DNA of 64,000 nucleotides from Enterovirga rhinocerotis (GCF_004363955.1 NZ_SNZR01000018.1:62001-126000), one strand, 5' to 3'; positions 1-8,855 are shown, counted from the first letter of the stretch. Program-made: numbers and translations. Notes: a model not told the origin generated them from the letters alone.

Positions 1-177
1 GTCCCTGCCTACACGCTAGGCGACGCCCAGGTCCATTACGAGCGAAACGGCTGGCGCTTCGCGGTCAACATGACGAACATCACGGACGAGAAATATGTCG
101 GCGGCTGCGCTGACTTGACGAGCTGCTATTATGGAGAGCGGCGGCGCGTCACCGGCAGCATCAGCTATCGGTGGTGA
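1..177 (+). CDS. TonB-dependent siderophore receptor, C-terminal end (partial)
   Basis: This is the last 58 residues of an outer-membrane receptor whose 5' part lies before the window. The frame reads from base 1 to a TGA at 175-177. The tail has the features of a terminal beta-barrel of ferric-siderophore receptors: a strand with NMTNITDEKY, a pair of cysteines in a surface loop (GGCADLTSCYYGE), and a last strand ending in an aromatic residue (SISYRW), the usual C-terminal signal for outer-membrane insertion. The gene overlaps the following FhuC-like ATPase, so it appears to be the first visible gene of a ferric-hydroxamate uptake operon. The specific siderophore cannot be told from this fragment. 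Confidence 0.85.
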   Translation, partial: VPAYTLGDAQVHYERNGWRFAVNMTNITDEKYVGGCADLTSCYYGERRRVTGSISYRW

Positions 178-974
178 GCCGGGCCTCCGGCCCTGGGCCG
201 GCACAGGGCGGGTTTCTGACGCGCGAGGTCGGCTTCTCGGTCGAGGGCCGGCCTCTTCTGTCCGGCATCTCGCTGGACCTCGCGCCCGGCCGCTTCGTCG
301 GGCTGATCGGCCATAACGGCTCCGGCAAGAGCACGCTGCTGAAGATCCTGGCGCGCCAGCAGGAGGCGGGGTCGGGCGAGGCCAAGTTCGGCGGGCAGCC
401 CCTGACCGCCTGGCCCGCGCGCGGCTTCGCCTGCGAGATCGCCTATCTGCCGCAGACGCTGCCGGCGGCGACCGGCCTCACCGTGCGCGAACTCGCCTCC
501 TTCGGCCGCTATCCCTGGCGCGGGCCTTTCGGGCGCCTGACGGAGCAGGATCGGGCCATCGTCGAGGAGGCGATGGGACGCTGCCGCGTCGAGCCCTTCG
601 CCGAACGCATTGTCGACACGCTCTCGGGCGGCGAGCGCCAGCGCGCCTGGCTCGCCATGCTGGTCGCGCAGGATGCCGGCTTCCTCCTCCTCGACGAGCC
701 GGTCTCGGCCCTCGATCTCGCCCAGCAGGTCGAGGTCCTCGGGCTGCTGCGAAACCTCGCTGAGGGCGGCAAGGGCGTCGTCGCCGTGCTGCACGACATC
801 AACATGGCGGCCCGGTTCTGCCATGAGATCGTGGCGCTCCGCGCAGGCCGGGTGATCCGGCGCGGACGGCCAGACGAGATCATGGACGGCGAGGCGCTCG
901 AAGCGATCTACGGCCTGCCGATGCAGGTCATGACCCAGCCGGGGGCCGGGCATCCGGTCGCCCTGCCGCGATGA
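171..974 (+). CDS. fhuC: Ferric-siderophore ABC transporter ATP-binding protein (FhuC-like)
   Basis: Cytoplasmic ATPase of 267 residues that would power siderophore import with the permease two genes downstream. Visible motifs are Walker A GHNGSGKST (residues 47-55), the signature LSGGERQR near residue 150 and Walker B FLLLDEP near 170, followed by the H-loop region VLHDINMA. Length and order match the FhuC/FecE/BtuD family. The start is GTG at 171 (a second GTG is at 174); either overlaps the receptor stop, and the stop overlaps the next ATG at 971 (ATGA), so expression is translationally coupled. The neighbours support hydroxamate rather than haem or cobalamin uptake, but this is inference. 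Confidence 0.9.
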   Translation: MVSRASGPGPAQGGFLTREVGFSVEGRPLLSGISLDLAPGRFVGLIGHNGSGKSTLLKILARQQEAGSGEAKFGGQPLTAWPARGFACEIAYLPQTLPAATGLTVRELASFGRYPWRGPFGRLTEQDRAIVEEAMGRCRVEPFAERIVDTLSGGERQRAWLAMLVAQDAGFLLLDEPVSALDLAQQVEVLGLLRNLAEGGKGVVAVLHDINMAARFCHEIVALRAGRVIRRGRPDEIMDGEALEAIYGLPMQVMTQPGAGHPVALPR

Positions 975-1840
975 GGCGGCGCGCGCTGCTCGCCGGGCTC
1001 GGGGCGTTCGCGGCCGGTCGCGCCGGCGCGGCAAGCGGCAGCGACATCCCCTCGCGCCTCGTCGCGCTGGAATGGAGCATCGTCTCGATGCTCCTCTCCC
1101 TCGGCGTCGCTCCGGTCGGGATGCCGGAGATCCGCGCCTATACTCGCTGGGTGGGCGAGCCGCCGGTGCCGCCGGGCACGGCCGATATCGGCGTCAAGAC
1201 GGAGCCCAATCTCGAAGCCGTCGCGGCCTTGCGGCCCGACCTGATCCTGACGAGCCCGCTGAACCGGCTCCTCGAGCCGAAGCTCACGGCCATCGCGCCC
1301 ATCCGCGAGGTGCCGATCTATACCGAGGCCGGCATGCCCCTTCACCTCGCGACCGAGCAACTCCGCGAGTTCGGGGCTCTTCTCGGCCGGGGCGCGGAGG
1401 CGGGCCGCGTCATCGCCTCGGCGGAGGCTGCGTTCGAGGCGGTCCGAAGCGCCGTGCGGAGCGAGGCGGGCCGTCCGATCCTGCTGCTCTCCTTCCTCGA
1501 TGCGCAGCATGTGCGGATCTTCGGCCGGAGCAGCCTCTTCGGCAACGTGCTCGAGCGTGTCGGCCTTTCGAACGGCTGGGACAGGGCGGTCAATCTCTGG
1601 GGCTTCGTCATCGTCGGCCTCGCCGAGCTCGCGCCGCTGCGCGAGGCACGGCTGCTGGTGCTCGAGCCGATCCCGCCCGGCATTCTCGAGCAGATGTCGG
1701 CGCGCAGCCTCTGGGCGAACCTGCCGGCCGTGCGGGCGGGGCGCAGCGCGACCATCCCCGCGGCCTGGCATTACGGCGACCTCACGGCGGCCCGGCGTTT
1801 CGCCTCCTTCCTGCCGAAGGCCCTCGGGAGCGCGGCATGA
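971..1840 (+). CDS. fhuD: Periplasmic iron-siderophore binding protein (FhuD-like)
   Basis: A 289-residue substrate-binding protein of the FhuD/TroA-like fold that would capture the ferric siderophore in the periplasm and pass it to the permease. It begins with MRRRALLAGLGAFAAGRAGAA, a short twin-arginine-like signal as in E. coli FhuD. The body has the family pattern GVKTEPNLEAVAALRPDLIL, and a late W-x-N region with Trp-rich contacts (SLWANLPAV). ATGA overlaps join it to the ATPase before and the permease after. Known members bind hydroxamates; that this one does so is inferred from its operon. Confidence 0.87.
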   Translation: MRRRALLAGLGAFAAGRAGAASGSDIPSRLVALEWSIVSMLLSLGVAPVGMPEIRAYTRWVGEPPVPPGTADIGVKTEPNLEAVAALRPDLILTSPLNRLLEPKLTAIAPIREVPIYTEAGMPLHLATEQLREFGALLGRGAEAGRVIASAEAAFEAVRSAVRSEAGRPILLLSFLDAQHVRIFGRSSLFGNVLERVGLSNGWDRAVNLWGFVIVGLAELAPLREARLLVLEPIPPGILEQMSARSLWANLPAVRAGRSATIPAAWHYGDLTAARRFASFLPKALGSAA

Positions 1841-3828
1841 CGTCGGAGGCGCACCGCCTGTCGCTCGCCGCCATCCTCGGCGGGATCGCCCTCCTGGCGC
1901 TCGCACTCGCGGCGTGGCGGCTCGCGGTGCTGATGCCGCCCGGCCGCTGGTGGGAAGCGGCCCTGCACCCGAATCTCGACGATCCGCGCGATCTCGTCTT
2001 CGCCTTCTCGGCGCTGCCGCGCCTCGCCACCGCCGCGCTCTGCGGCGCCGCCCTCGGCCTCGGCGGGGCGCTGCTGCAGCACGCGCTCGCCAATCCCCTC
2101 GCCTCGCCGACAACGCTCGGGGTCGAGAGCGGAGGCCAGCTCGCGCTCACGATCGCCGTGATCTTCGCGCCCGCGCTCGCCGGCGACGGGCGCGGTCTCG
2201 TCGCCCTTCTCGGCGGCGGCGCGGCGCTCGGCGCCGTCTTCCTCTGCGCGCGGGCGAGCGGCCTGTCCTCGATCTCCGTCGTCCTCGCCGGCTTCGTCGT
2301 CGCGCTGTTCTGCACCTCGCTCTCGGCCTGCCTGAAGCTCCTGAACGAGGAATATGCGACCGTGCTCTTCCTCTGGGGCGGGGGCTCGCTCGAACAGGCC
2401 GATTGGTCGGTGCCCGAAGGTCTCGCCTGGCGCCTTGCCGCCATCGGCGGGCTGACGCTGCTGGCACTGCGCCCGCTATCGATCCTGACCCTCGCCGACG
2501 ACAGCGCCCGCGCGCTCGGCGCCCCGGTCGCCGCGACCCGCCTCGCCGCGCTCGTCCTCGCCCTGCTCCTCACCTCGATCGTCGTCGGCGCGGTCGGCAC
2601 GATCGGCTTCGTCGGCCTCGCGGCGCCGCAGATCGCGCGGCTCGCCGGGGCGCGGCTCTTCGTGCAGCGGGCGCCGCTCTCGGCGCTGGTCGGCGCGGCG
2701 CTCCTGGTCGCGGTCGATTGCGGTCTCGCGCTGGTCCTCAGCGGGGAGGATGCGGTCAGCGTGCCGACGGGCGCGGCGACGGCGCTCCTCGGCGCGCCGC
2801 TCCTCGTCTGGCTCCTGCCGCGCCTCCGCCTCGCCGCCGCGCCCACGGCGCCGATCCCGCTGGCCGTGCGGCCCGGCGGACGACCGGTGATCATCCTGAC
2901 TTTCCTCGCCGCCCTCCTCGGCCTGGCTGTCGTCATCGCGCTGGCCGTCGGCCGCGACGCGGGTGGAATGACCCTCGCGAGCCTGCCGGAACTCGCCGCG
3001 TTCGCGCCCTGGCGCGTCCCGCGGACGCTCGTCGCGGCGACGGCGGGCGCCATGCTGGCGGTCACAGGCCTCCTGCTCCAGCGCATGACGGGCAACCCGC
3101 TGGCGAGCCCGGAGGTCCTGGGCATCGGCGCCGGCGTCGCCTTCGGGATCGCGCTGGGACTGACCGCTTTCCCGACGGCCGGCGCAGCCGGGCTGCTCCT
3201 CGTCGGCGCGGCGGGCGCCGCCGGCGCGACGGCGATCCTGATCGCCTTCGGCGCGCGCTCGCGCTTCCAGCCCGAACACATCCTCCTCGCCGGCATCGCG
3301 CTGACGAGCCTCCTCGACGTCTTCGTCCTCGCCTTCTTCGCGCGCGGGGACCTGCGCACCGCGCAGCTTCTCGGCTTCATCTCGGGCTCGACCTACCGCG
3401 CCGGCTGGAGCGAGGCCTGGACCGGCCTTGCCGCAGCCGCCCTTCTCGTACCCTGTGCCCTCCTGCTCTCGCGGATCCTCGACCTCCTCCCCCTCGGCGA
3501 CCCGACGGCCCGCGCGCTTGGCCTGCCCCTCGCCCGGACCCGCCTCGCGCTGACCGGCCTCGTCGCGATGCTGACCGCGGCCGGTATCCTCCTTGCGGGG
3601 CCGCTGAGCTTCGTCGGCCTGATGGGCCCGCATCTGGCTCGCTTCCTCGGGCTCCGGCGCGCCTTCGGCGCGGTCATCGGCGCGGCTCTCATCGGCGCGC
3701 TGGTGATGGTGACGGCGGATTGGATCGCGCGGATCGCGATCTTCCCGCGCCAGCTTCCCGCCGGGCTCGTGGCGGCCCTGATCGGGTTGCCCTATCTCCT
3801 GCGGCATCTGGGCCGCAGGGCGGGCTGA
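1837..3828 (+). CDS. fhuB: Ferric-siderophore ABC permease, double-length (FhuB-like)
   Basis: A 663-residue inner-membrane permease made of two fused FecCD domains, the same length and plan as E. coli FhuB (about 660). Each half carries the FecCD signature: NPLASPTTLGV near residue 90 and GNPLASPEVLGIGAG near 420. Each also has the ATPase-contact loop: GLAAPQIARLAG near 265 and GLMGPHLARF near 595. The ATG at 1837 overlaps the stop of the binding protein. An in-frame reading continues upstream to 1072 but only as the shadow of fhuD, so the longer form is rejected. It forms the transporter with the ATPase and binding protein encoded just before it. Confidence 0.9.
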   Translation: MTSEAHRLSLAAILGGIALLALALAAWRLAVLMPPGRWWEAALHPNLDDPRDLVFAFSALPRLATAALCGAALGLGGALLQHALANPLASPTTLGVESGGQLALTIAVIFAPALAGDGRGLVALLGGGAALGAVFLCARASGLSSISVVLAGFVVALFCTSLSACLKLLNEEYATVLFLWGGGSLEQADWSVPEGLAWRLAAIGGLTLLALRPLSILTLADDSARALGAPVAATRLAALVLALLLTSIVVGAVGTIGFVGLAAPQIARLAGARLFVQRAPLSALVGAALLVAVDCGLALVLSGEDAVSVPTGAATALLGAPLLVWLLPRLRLAAAPTAPIPLAVRPGGRPVIILTFLAALLGLAVVIALAVGRDAGGMTLASLPELAAFAPWRVPRTLVAATAGAMLAVTGLLLQRMTGNPLASPEVLGIGAGVAFGIALGLTAFPTAGAAGLLLVGAAGAAGATAILIAFGARSRFQPEHILLAGIALTSLLDVFVLAFFARGDLRTAQLLGFISGSTYRAGWSEAWTGLAAAALLVPCALLLSRILDLLPLGDPTARALGLPLARTRLALTGLVAMLTAAGILLAGPLSFVGLMGPHLARFLGLRRAFGAVIGAALIGALVMVTADWIARIAIFPRQLPAGLVAALIGLPYLLRHLGRRAG

Positions 3829-3831
3829 GCC

Positions 3832-4581
3832 ATGACACAGGACAGCGGCGCCTCGGAGCGCACTCAACCCGAGGAGCATCGCGTCGTCGTCCTCGATACC
3901 ATCGAGGTCACGCCGCTCGTCCGCCGGCTCGTGTTCGGCGGGGAGCGTCTCGGCGCCGCGTTCACGACGCCCGACGGCGCGCACGCCCCGTATCTCAAGC
4001 TCGTCCTCGGTGCTGCCGAGACGCCGATCATCCGCACCTATTCGATCCGCCATCTCGATGCCGCGCGGGACGAAATGCAGGTCGATTTCGTGCTGCATGC
4101 CGAGGAGGGACCGGGCTCGGCCTTCGGCCGTTCGGCCCGGCGCGGCGCGACGGCGCGGCTTCGCGGACCCGGCCACCTCGCCGTCGCCCGGTGCTCCGAC
4201 CATCGCCTCTTCGCGGATCATTGCGGCCTGCCCGCCCTCGCCCACCTCCTGGAGCATCTCCCTCCTGAAGCGAGGGGCACGGCCGCGATCGAGGTGCCGG
4301 ACGCGTCAGAGATCCAGACGCTGCGCGCCCCCGGCGGCGTCGCGATCACCTGGCTCCTTCGCCCTCCGGGCGCACCGAGCGCCCTCGCGGACCGCTTCGC
4401 CTCCTCGCCGGCGGAGCCCGATGCCCGAGACCTGCTCGTCTGGGCCGGTGCCGAAGCCGCCATCGCCCGCCGCGTGAGGGCGAGCGCCCGGACGCGGTGG
4501 CAGGTGCCCCCGCAACGCTGCCAGGTGCTCAACTACTGGCGCCACGGGCGGGCCGAAGGCACGTTCAGCTTCGTCGCCTGA
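3832..4581 (+). CDS. Siderophore-interacting protein / ferric-chelate reductase (SIP family)
   Basis: A 249-residue cytoplasmic flavoprotein of the SIP/ViuB/YqjH family, which uses NAD(P)H to reduce imported ferric siderophore and free the iron. The FAD-binding motif RTYSIR sits near residues 68-73 in the usual place after a beta-barrel start (VRRLVFGG), and the family C-terminal motif YWRHGRAEG is near 235. It starts 3 bases after the fhuB stop, as the last gene of the uptake operon. The central GDxTALPA motif is altered to HCGLPALAHLLEHL, a common variation. Regulation by Fur or Irr would act upstream of the window. Confidence 0.85.
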   Translation: MTQDSGASERTQPEEHRVVVLDTIEVTPLVRRLVFGGERLGAAFTTPDGAHAPYLKLVLGAAETPIIRTYSIRHLDAARDEMQVDFVLHAEEGPGSAFGRSARRGATARLRGPGHLAVARCSDHRLFADHCGLPALAHLLEHLPPEARGTAAIEVPDASEIQTLRAPGGVAITWLLRPPGAPSALADRFASSPAEPDARDLLVWAGAEAAIARRVRASARTRWQVPPQRCQVLNYWRHGRAEGTFSFVA

Positions 4582-4614
4582 CGACCAGCGCCGAGAGTTG
4601 AACTCCCCCGGCAC

Positions 4615-5811
4615 ATGCGCCAAACCACGTCTCCTCAGACAGCAATGGCGACCATGACGACGAACAGGAATCCGGAGACGATTGCGGTAACAAACGGCAT
4701 CGCGAGCGATACCGCCTTCGGCGCCGTCACCCCGCCGCTCTACCTGTCGACCAACTACACCTTCGACGGATTCGAGGGGAAGCGCCGCTTCGATTATTCG
4801 CGCACCGACAATCCGACGCGGGCCCTGCTGGCGGAGACGCTCGCCAAGCTCGAAGGCGGCGCTGGCGCGGTGGTGGTCTCGTCCGGCATGGCGGCGATCG
4901 ACCTCGTCCTGTCGCAGCTCGGCTCCGACGACACCATCATCGTGCCGCACGATTGCTACGGCGGCACCCGGCGCCTTCTCGCCGAGCGCGATGCCCGCGG
5001 GCATCTGAAGGCGCTATTCGTGGACCAGGGCGACGAGGCGGCGCTCGACGCGGCCTTCGCCGAGAGGCCCGCGCTGATCCTGGTCGAAAGCCCCAGCAAC
5101 CCCCTCATGCGCATCGTCGATCTCGCCGGGATCTCGCGTCGGGCCAAGGCGGTCGGCGCCAAGATGGCGGTGGATTCCACCTTCCTGTCCCCTGCCCTGC
5201 AGCAGCCGATCGCGCACGGGGCCGATTTCGTCATCCACTCCACCACGAAGTACCTGAACGGCCATTCGGACGTCGTCGGCGGCGCGGTGATCGCCAAGGA
5301 CGCAGCCGATGTGGAGGCCCTGGCGGCCTGGGCGAACATCGTCGGCACGACCGGCTCGCCCTTCGATGCGCACCTGACCTTGCGCGGCGTGCGGACGCTG
5401 TTCCCGCGGGTCGAACGTCAACAAGCCTCGGCGCAGGTCATCGCGGAATTCCTGGCGCAGCATCCGGCGGTCGCGGCCGTGCATTATCCCGGCCTTCCCT
5501 CCCATCCCGGCCATGCGCTGGCGCGGGCCCAGCAGAAGGGCTTCGGCGCGATGCTGAGCTTCGAGCTCCGCGGCGGCGCCGAGGCGGTGCGGCGGGTCGT
5601 GGAGGCCGTGCGGATCTTCAACCTCGCCGAGTCGCTCGGCGGGATCGAAAGCCTCGTCGCCCATCCGCCCACGATGACGCATGCGGCGATGACGCCCGAG
5701 GAGCGTCGGGTGGCAGGGATCGGCGAAGGCCTGATCCGCGTGTCGGTCGGGCTCGAGGCCGCGACCGACCTCGTCGCCGATCTCGACGAGGCGCTTCGAA
5801 CGCTCGGCTGA
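4615..5811 (+). CDS. metB: Cystathionine gamma-synthase-type PLP enzyme
   Basis: A Cys/Met-metabolism PLP enzyme that would join an activated homoserine with cysteine to form cystathionine (methionine synthesis). Signatures are YSRTDNPTR near residue 62, SSGMAAI, ESPSNPLMRIVDL, and STTKYLNGHSDVVGG around residues 208-222, whose lysine binds PLP. The C-terminus has RVSVGLEAATDLVADL. Three in-frame ATGs compete (4615, 4645, 4654); none has a clear Shine-Dalgarno, and homology starts only after residue 15, so the true start may be 4645 or 4654. It lies 33 bases after the iron operon. MetB, MetC and MetZ are hard to separate by eye; MetB fits best. Confidence 0.85.
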   Translation: MRQTTSPQTAMATMTTNRNPETIAVTNGIASDTAFGAVTPPLYLSTNYTFDGFEGKRRFDYSRTDNPTRALLAETLAKLEGGAGAVVVSSGMAAIDLVLSQLGSDDTIIVPHDCYGGTRRLLAERDARGHLKALFVDQGDEAALDAAFAERPALILVESPSNPLMRIVDLAGISRRAKAVGAKMAVDSTFLSPALQQPIAHGADFVIHSTTKYLNGHSDVVGGAVIAKDAADVEALAAWANIVGTTGSPFDAHLTLRGVRTLFPRVERQQASAQVIAEFLAQHPAVAAVHYPGLPSHPGHALARAQQKGFGAMLSFELRGGAEAVRRVVEAVRIFNLAESLGGIESLVAHPPTMTHAAMTPEERRVAGIGEGLIRVSVGLEAATDLVADLDEALRTLG

Positions 5812-5870
5812 CGGCACGACGGGCAGCCGGTCCGCCCCCTTCGATCGACATCGCGCCTTCGGGAGTTCCC

Positions 5871-6773
5871 ATGCGCCGCTACGCCGTTCTCGACGTCTTC
5901 ACCGACACTCCGCTCGACGGAAACCCGCTGGCGGTCGTGCTCGACGCCGAAGGCCTCGACCCCGCCCGGATGCAGGCGATCGCCCGCGAGTTCAATCTGT
6001 CGGAGACGGTCTTCGTCCTGCCGCCCGAGGATCCGCGCCATCGCGCGCGCCTGCGCATCTTCACCCCGGCCCGCGAACTCCCCTTCGCAGGACATCCGAC
6101 GGTCGGGACGGCGGTCCTGCTCGCGCTGAAGCAGCAGAGCCCGGCCGACGCGGTCGCCTTCGGACTCGAGGAGGAGATCGGCACCGTGCCCTGCGTGGTC
6201 GCGGCACGGAGCGATCGGCTCGGCCAGGCCCGCTTCCGGCTGCCGGTCCTGCCCGGCATCGACGGCGACGGCCCCGACGAGGTCGCCGCGGCCTGGGGGC
6301 TCGGGCTCGATCCGGCGGAGATCGGCTTCGACCGCCATGTGCCGACGCGCTATTCGGCCGGAAACTCCTTCGCCTTCCTGCCGCTCGCCTCGCGCGAGGC
6401 CGTGGCGCGCGCCAATCCCGTCGGCGAGGCCTTCGCCACGGCCTTCGGCGACGAGAACCGGCGGGCCGCCGTCTTCGTCTATAGCCGCGAGACGGTGGGA
6501 GACGGCCGCCAGTTCCATGCGCGGATGTTCGGCCAGGGCCTCGGGGTGAGCGAGGATCCCGCGACCGGCTCGGCCGTCGCCGCCTTCGCGGGGGTTCTGA
6601 TGCAATGCGAGCCGCTCGGGGACGGCGAGCATTCCTTCGTCATCGAGCAGGGCTTCGAGATGGGCCGGCCGAGCCTGATCGAGCTTCAGATGACGATCCG
6701 GGACGGCGCCCTCGCATCGGCCGAGATCGGCGGCTCGGCGGTCGTCGTCGCCGAGGGCAGGCTCGCGGCGTGA
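5871..6773 (+). CDS. PhzF family isomerase/epimerase-like protein
   Basis: A 300-residue protein of the PhzF/diaminopimelate-epimerase fold. It opens with MRRYAVLDVFTDTPLDGNPLAV; the NLSETVF motif near residues 42-48 carries the catalytic glutamate of the family, and ELPFAGHPTVG near 66-76 is the first substrate loop. The second half repeats the fold with VSEDPATGSAVAAF near residue 228. GGGAG-like bases (5861-5865) precede the ATG. The next gene overlaps its stop. Family members isomerise varied substrates, including phenazine precursors; nothing nearby suggests phenazine synthesis, so the substrate is unknown. Confidence 0.85.
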   Translation: MRRYAVLDVFTDTPLDGNPLAVVLDAEGLDPARMQAIAREFNLSETVFVLPPEDPRHRARLRIFTPARELPFAGHPTVGTAVLLALKQQSPADAVAFGLEEEIGTVPCVVAARSDRLGQARFRLPVLPGIDGDGPDEVAAAWGLGLDPAEIGFDRHVPTRYSAGNSFAFLPLASREAVARANPVGEAFATAFGDENRRAAVFVYSRETVGDGRQFHARMFGQGLGVSEDPATGSAVAAFAGVLMQCEPLGDGEHSFVIEQGFEMGRPSLIELQMTIRDGALASAEIGGSAVVVAEGRLAA

Positions 6774-7492
6774 GCCGCCTCGTCCGGACCGGCGGGGTCG
6801 AGGCGCGTCTCGCCGCGCATCGCTGGATCTGGGCCGAGGACAACGCGGCCACCATCGCAGCCCACTGGCGGGAACGTGTCGAGGCGCGCCCCGCCCTCTT
6901 CAACGGGCGCGTGCTGATGCTGGCGGCGCTGTGCGTCGAGGAGGACACGGCGACAGCCCGCTTCTTCGAGACCGATTATGCCAATCTCATCGCCTGGCTC
7001 GATCTCGGCCGTCCCGGCGAGCCGGCCTGGAACGGGTTCGGAATGGGCGCGCTGCTCGCGAACGACGGCGGCTATCTCCTCGGCCGCATGGCGCCGCACA
7101 CCGCCAATGCGGGACAGCTCTACTTTCCCTGCGGCACGCCCGACCGCGACGATGTGGCGGCGGACGGGACGGTCGATCTCGCCGGCAGCATCCGCCGCGA
7201 GATCATCGAAGAGACCGGCCTTCAGCCGGGCGATTACGAGGTCGATCCCGGCTGGCTCGTGGTCGAGGAGCACGGCCTCGTGGCCTTCATGCAGACGGTC
7301 CGGCTGCCCTGGTCCGCCGCCGAGGCAAGGCGGCGGGTCATGCGGTTTCTGACCACCGAAACGAAGCCTGAACTCGCCGGTATCGAGATCGTCTCGGGTC
7401 CGGAGGGGATCGAGGCTGCCGCGACACCCTCGATCATGCCGGTCTTTCTGCGCGACGCCTTCGCCCGGCGCCGCGAGGATCAGACCTGGTAG
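6770..7492 (+). CDS. NUDIX hydrolase
   Basis: A 240-residue hydrolase that would cleave a nucleoside diphosphate linked to another moiety. The core Nudix half-motif RREIIEETGL is at about residues 144-153, while the first half of the box (G-x5-E) is replaced by GTPDRDDVAADGTVDLAGS, a pattern I associate with a divergent NUDIX subfamily. An N-terminal region of 90 residues (HRWIWAEDNAATIAAHW) precedes it. The start chosen is GTG at 6770, which overlaps the phzF stop as GTGA. Its 3' end overlaps the convergent lipoprotein gene by 13 bases. Substrate unknown. Confidence 0.8.
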   Translation: MSRLVRTGGVEARLAAHRWIWAEDNAATIAAHWRERVEARPALFNGRVLMLAALCVEEDTATARFFETDYANLIAWLDLGRPGEPAWNGFGMGALLANDGGYLLGRMAPHTANAGQLYFPCGTPDRDDVAADGTVDLAGSIRREIIEETGLQPGDYEVDPGWLVVEEHGLVAFMQTVRLPWSAAEARRRVMRFLTTETKPELAGIEIVSGPEGIEAAATPSIMPVFLRDAFARRREDQTW

Positions 7493-7776
7493 CCGTAATT
7501 GCGCTTGGTCGCGATGAGGATCGAACGGGCCTGCACCTGGCGCCCGGCCTGGCAGGCCTGCTCTGCCTGCTGCGTATCGGCCGTCGCCCGGCCATACACG
7601 TCGCGCTTGAGGTTGCCGGAATCGACATCGCGCCGCAGCAGATCCTGGAAATCGGCGATCAGGGCGGCGCAATCCGGCCCGGCTGCCGGAAGGCTGGCCT
7701 GCGGGGCGCTGCCCTGCGTGCAGGCGCCGAGCGCGAGGAAGAGCGGAGCGGACAGGGCGGCGGCGACCCGTTTCAT
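7480..7776 (-). CDS. Small putative lipoprotein
   Basis: A 98-residue secreted protein. The N-terminus MKRVAAALSAPLFLALGAC is a lipoprotein signal with an LALGAC lipobox, so Cys19 is the likely lipidation site. The mature part has two further cysteines and a short helical region (CAALIADFQDLLRRDV) and ends in KRNYGYQV. The ATG at 7776 was chosen because the signal peptide begins there; the frame stays open upstream without protein-like sequence. It is convergent with and overlaps the NUDIX gene. I do not recognise the family; similar small exported proteins are frequent in Hyphomicrobiales. Confidence 0.7.
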   Translation of the reverse strand: MKRVAAALSAPLFLALGACTQGSAPQASLPAAGPDCAALIADFQDLLRRDVDSGNLKRDVYGRATADTQQAEQACQAGRQVQARSILIATKRNYGYQV

Positions 7777-8171
7777 GACTTCTGACCCGAGGATGATGAG
7801 ATGCCCGTCTGTGTGACGAGCCTCGCGGGCCGTCAATCGCTGCCGGGCCGGCAGCGCAGCGAGACGTACGCTTTCCGGAGAAGTGATGCACGGCCTCATC
7901 ACTGCCCCGGCGGATTGACAGGACAGACACCCATTGTCAGCTTGCCTGACAAGGGCGGCCGGGCATCTCCATCGAGGGGGGCTCAGGACCGACCGGTGCA
8001 ACGGAGGATGACGTCCTTGAGCCCAGGCGCGCAGGGAGCGGCGGGAGTTGCGGAACCGCCGAAGCTTCGTCAGATCACTTCCAATGTGAATATCGGCGGC
8101 ACGGCCCTTGCGCCGTGCTCCATCCCGCAGCGAAGTGAGACGACCGTGATGCAGCGTGAGCTGAAACGACC
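7777..8171. other. Intergenic region upstream of the GntR regulator
   Basis: A 395-base stretch between the leftward lipoprotein gene and the rightward GntR gene. I see no convincing gene. It contains two perfect inverted repeats, at 7883-7902 (GTGATG, 8-base gap, CATCAC) and 7934-7952 (described separately), and a TTGACA at 7915-7920 without a good partner -10 box. It should hold promoters for both flanking genes. Confidence 0.6.
7934..7952. promoter_or_regulatory. Perfect inverted repeat, possible GntR operator
   Basis: TTGTCAG-CTTGC-CTGACAA is a perfect 7-base inverted repeat with a 5-base centre, 220 bases before the FadR-type regulator. Size and symmetry suit a dimeric helix-turn-helix repressor and FCD-class regulators often control their own gene. 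Binding is inferred. Confidence 0.4.
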
Positions 8172-8846
8172 ATGAAGATCAGCGACGCCTCCATGCGCGT
8201 GGCGCCCGTGGCCGCGCCGATCCGCAGCCAGGTGGTGGAAACGTTGCGGACCGCCATCACGAGCGGCCGTTTCGCGCCGGGCCAGCGCCTCGTCGAGAAG
8301 GACCTCTGCGACCTCCTGGGCGTCAGCCGTCCGTCCGTGCGCGAGGCGCTGAGGGAACTCGAGAGCGAGGGGCTCATCCACACGATCCCCAATCGCGGAC
8401 CCCTCGTATCCCGCCTGACGGCGCGCGAGGCGGCCAGCATCTACGAGGTTCGAGCGATGCTCGAAGCCCTCGCAGCCAAGCTCTGTGCGGAACGGGCCAG
8501 CCAGGAGCAGATCGACGATCTGTCGAAGACGGTCGACGAACTCGAGGCCGCCTCCCGTTCCGGCGACGTCGAGCAGGTCCTCGTCGCGAAGCGCGCCTTC
8601 TACGATGCGTTACTCGCCGGCTCGCAGAACGTGATGATCCCGTCGATGCTGCGCACGATGAACGCGCGCATCACCCAGCTTCGGCGCGTCTCGCTGTCGA
8701 GCGTCGAGCGGCTGCCGGAGACGATCGTCGAAATCCGCGCCGTGGTGAAAGCCATCGCCGAACGCAAGCCCGACGCCGCGTTCCAGGCGTCCCTGTATCA
8801 TATCGAGCAGGCTTCGCGCGTCGCGACGGCGAAGCTGGCCGACTGA
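8172..8846 (+). CDS. GntR family transcriptional regulator, FCD (FadR) subfamily
   Basis: A 224-residue DNA-binding regulator. The winged helix spans about residues 14-80 with the recognition helix in LLGVSRPSVREALRELESEGL and the wing NRGPLVSRL. The C-terminal all-helical FCD ligand domain follows (IYEVRAMLEALAAKLCAERA), with histidine near the end (LYHIEQASR). Only one clear His and few other metal ligands are visible, so metal binding is uncertain. The ATG at 8172 lacks a strong ribosome site; an ATG at 8193 is an alternative. It stands alone and convergent with topoisomerase IB, so its regulon is unknown; the palindrome at 7934 may be its own operator. Confidence 0.85.
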   Translation: MKISDASMRVAPVAAPIRSQVVETLRTAITSGRFAPGQRLVEKDLCDLLGVSRPSVREALRELESEGLIHTIPNRGPLVSRLTAREAASIYEVRAMLEALAAKLCAERASQEQIDDLSKTVDELEAASRSGDVEQVLVAKRAFYDALLAGSQNVMIPSMLRTMNARITQLRRVSLSSVERLPETIVEIRAVVKAIAERKPDAAFQASLYHIEQASRVATAKLAD

Positions 8847-8855
8847 CCGCGCTGG

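Noticed and set aside
1072-3828. A 918-codon frame suggesting a fusion upstream of FhuB
   Set aside because: Codons before 1837 read the wrong frame of fhuD and give Arg-rich nonsense; homology begins exactly at ATG 1837.
4582-4660. A SAM riboswitch before the cystathionine gamma-synthase gene
   Set aside because: Only 33 bases separate it from the previous gene and I see no match to the SAM-II pattern; too short to hold one without overlapping coding sequence.
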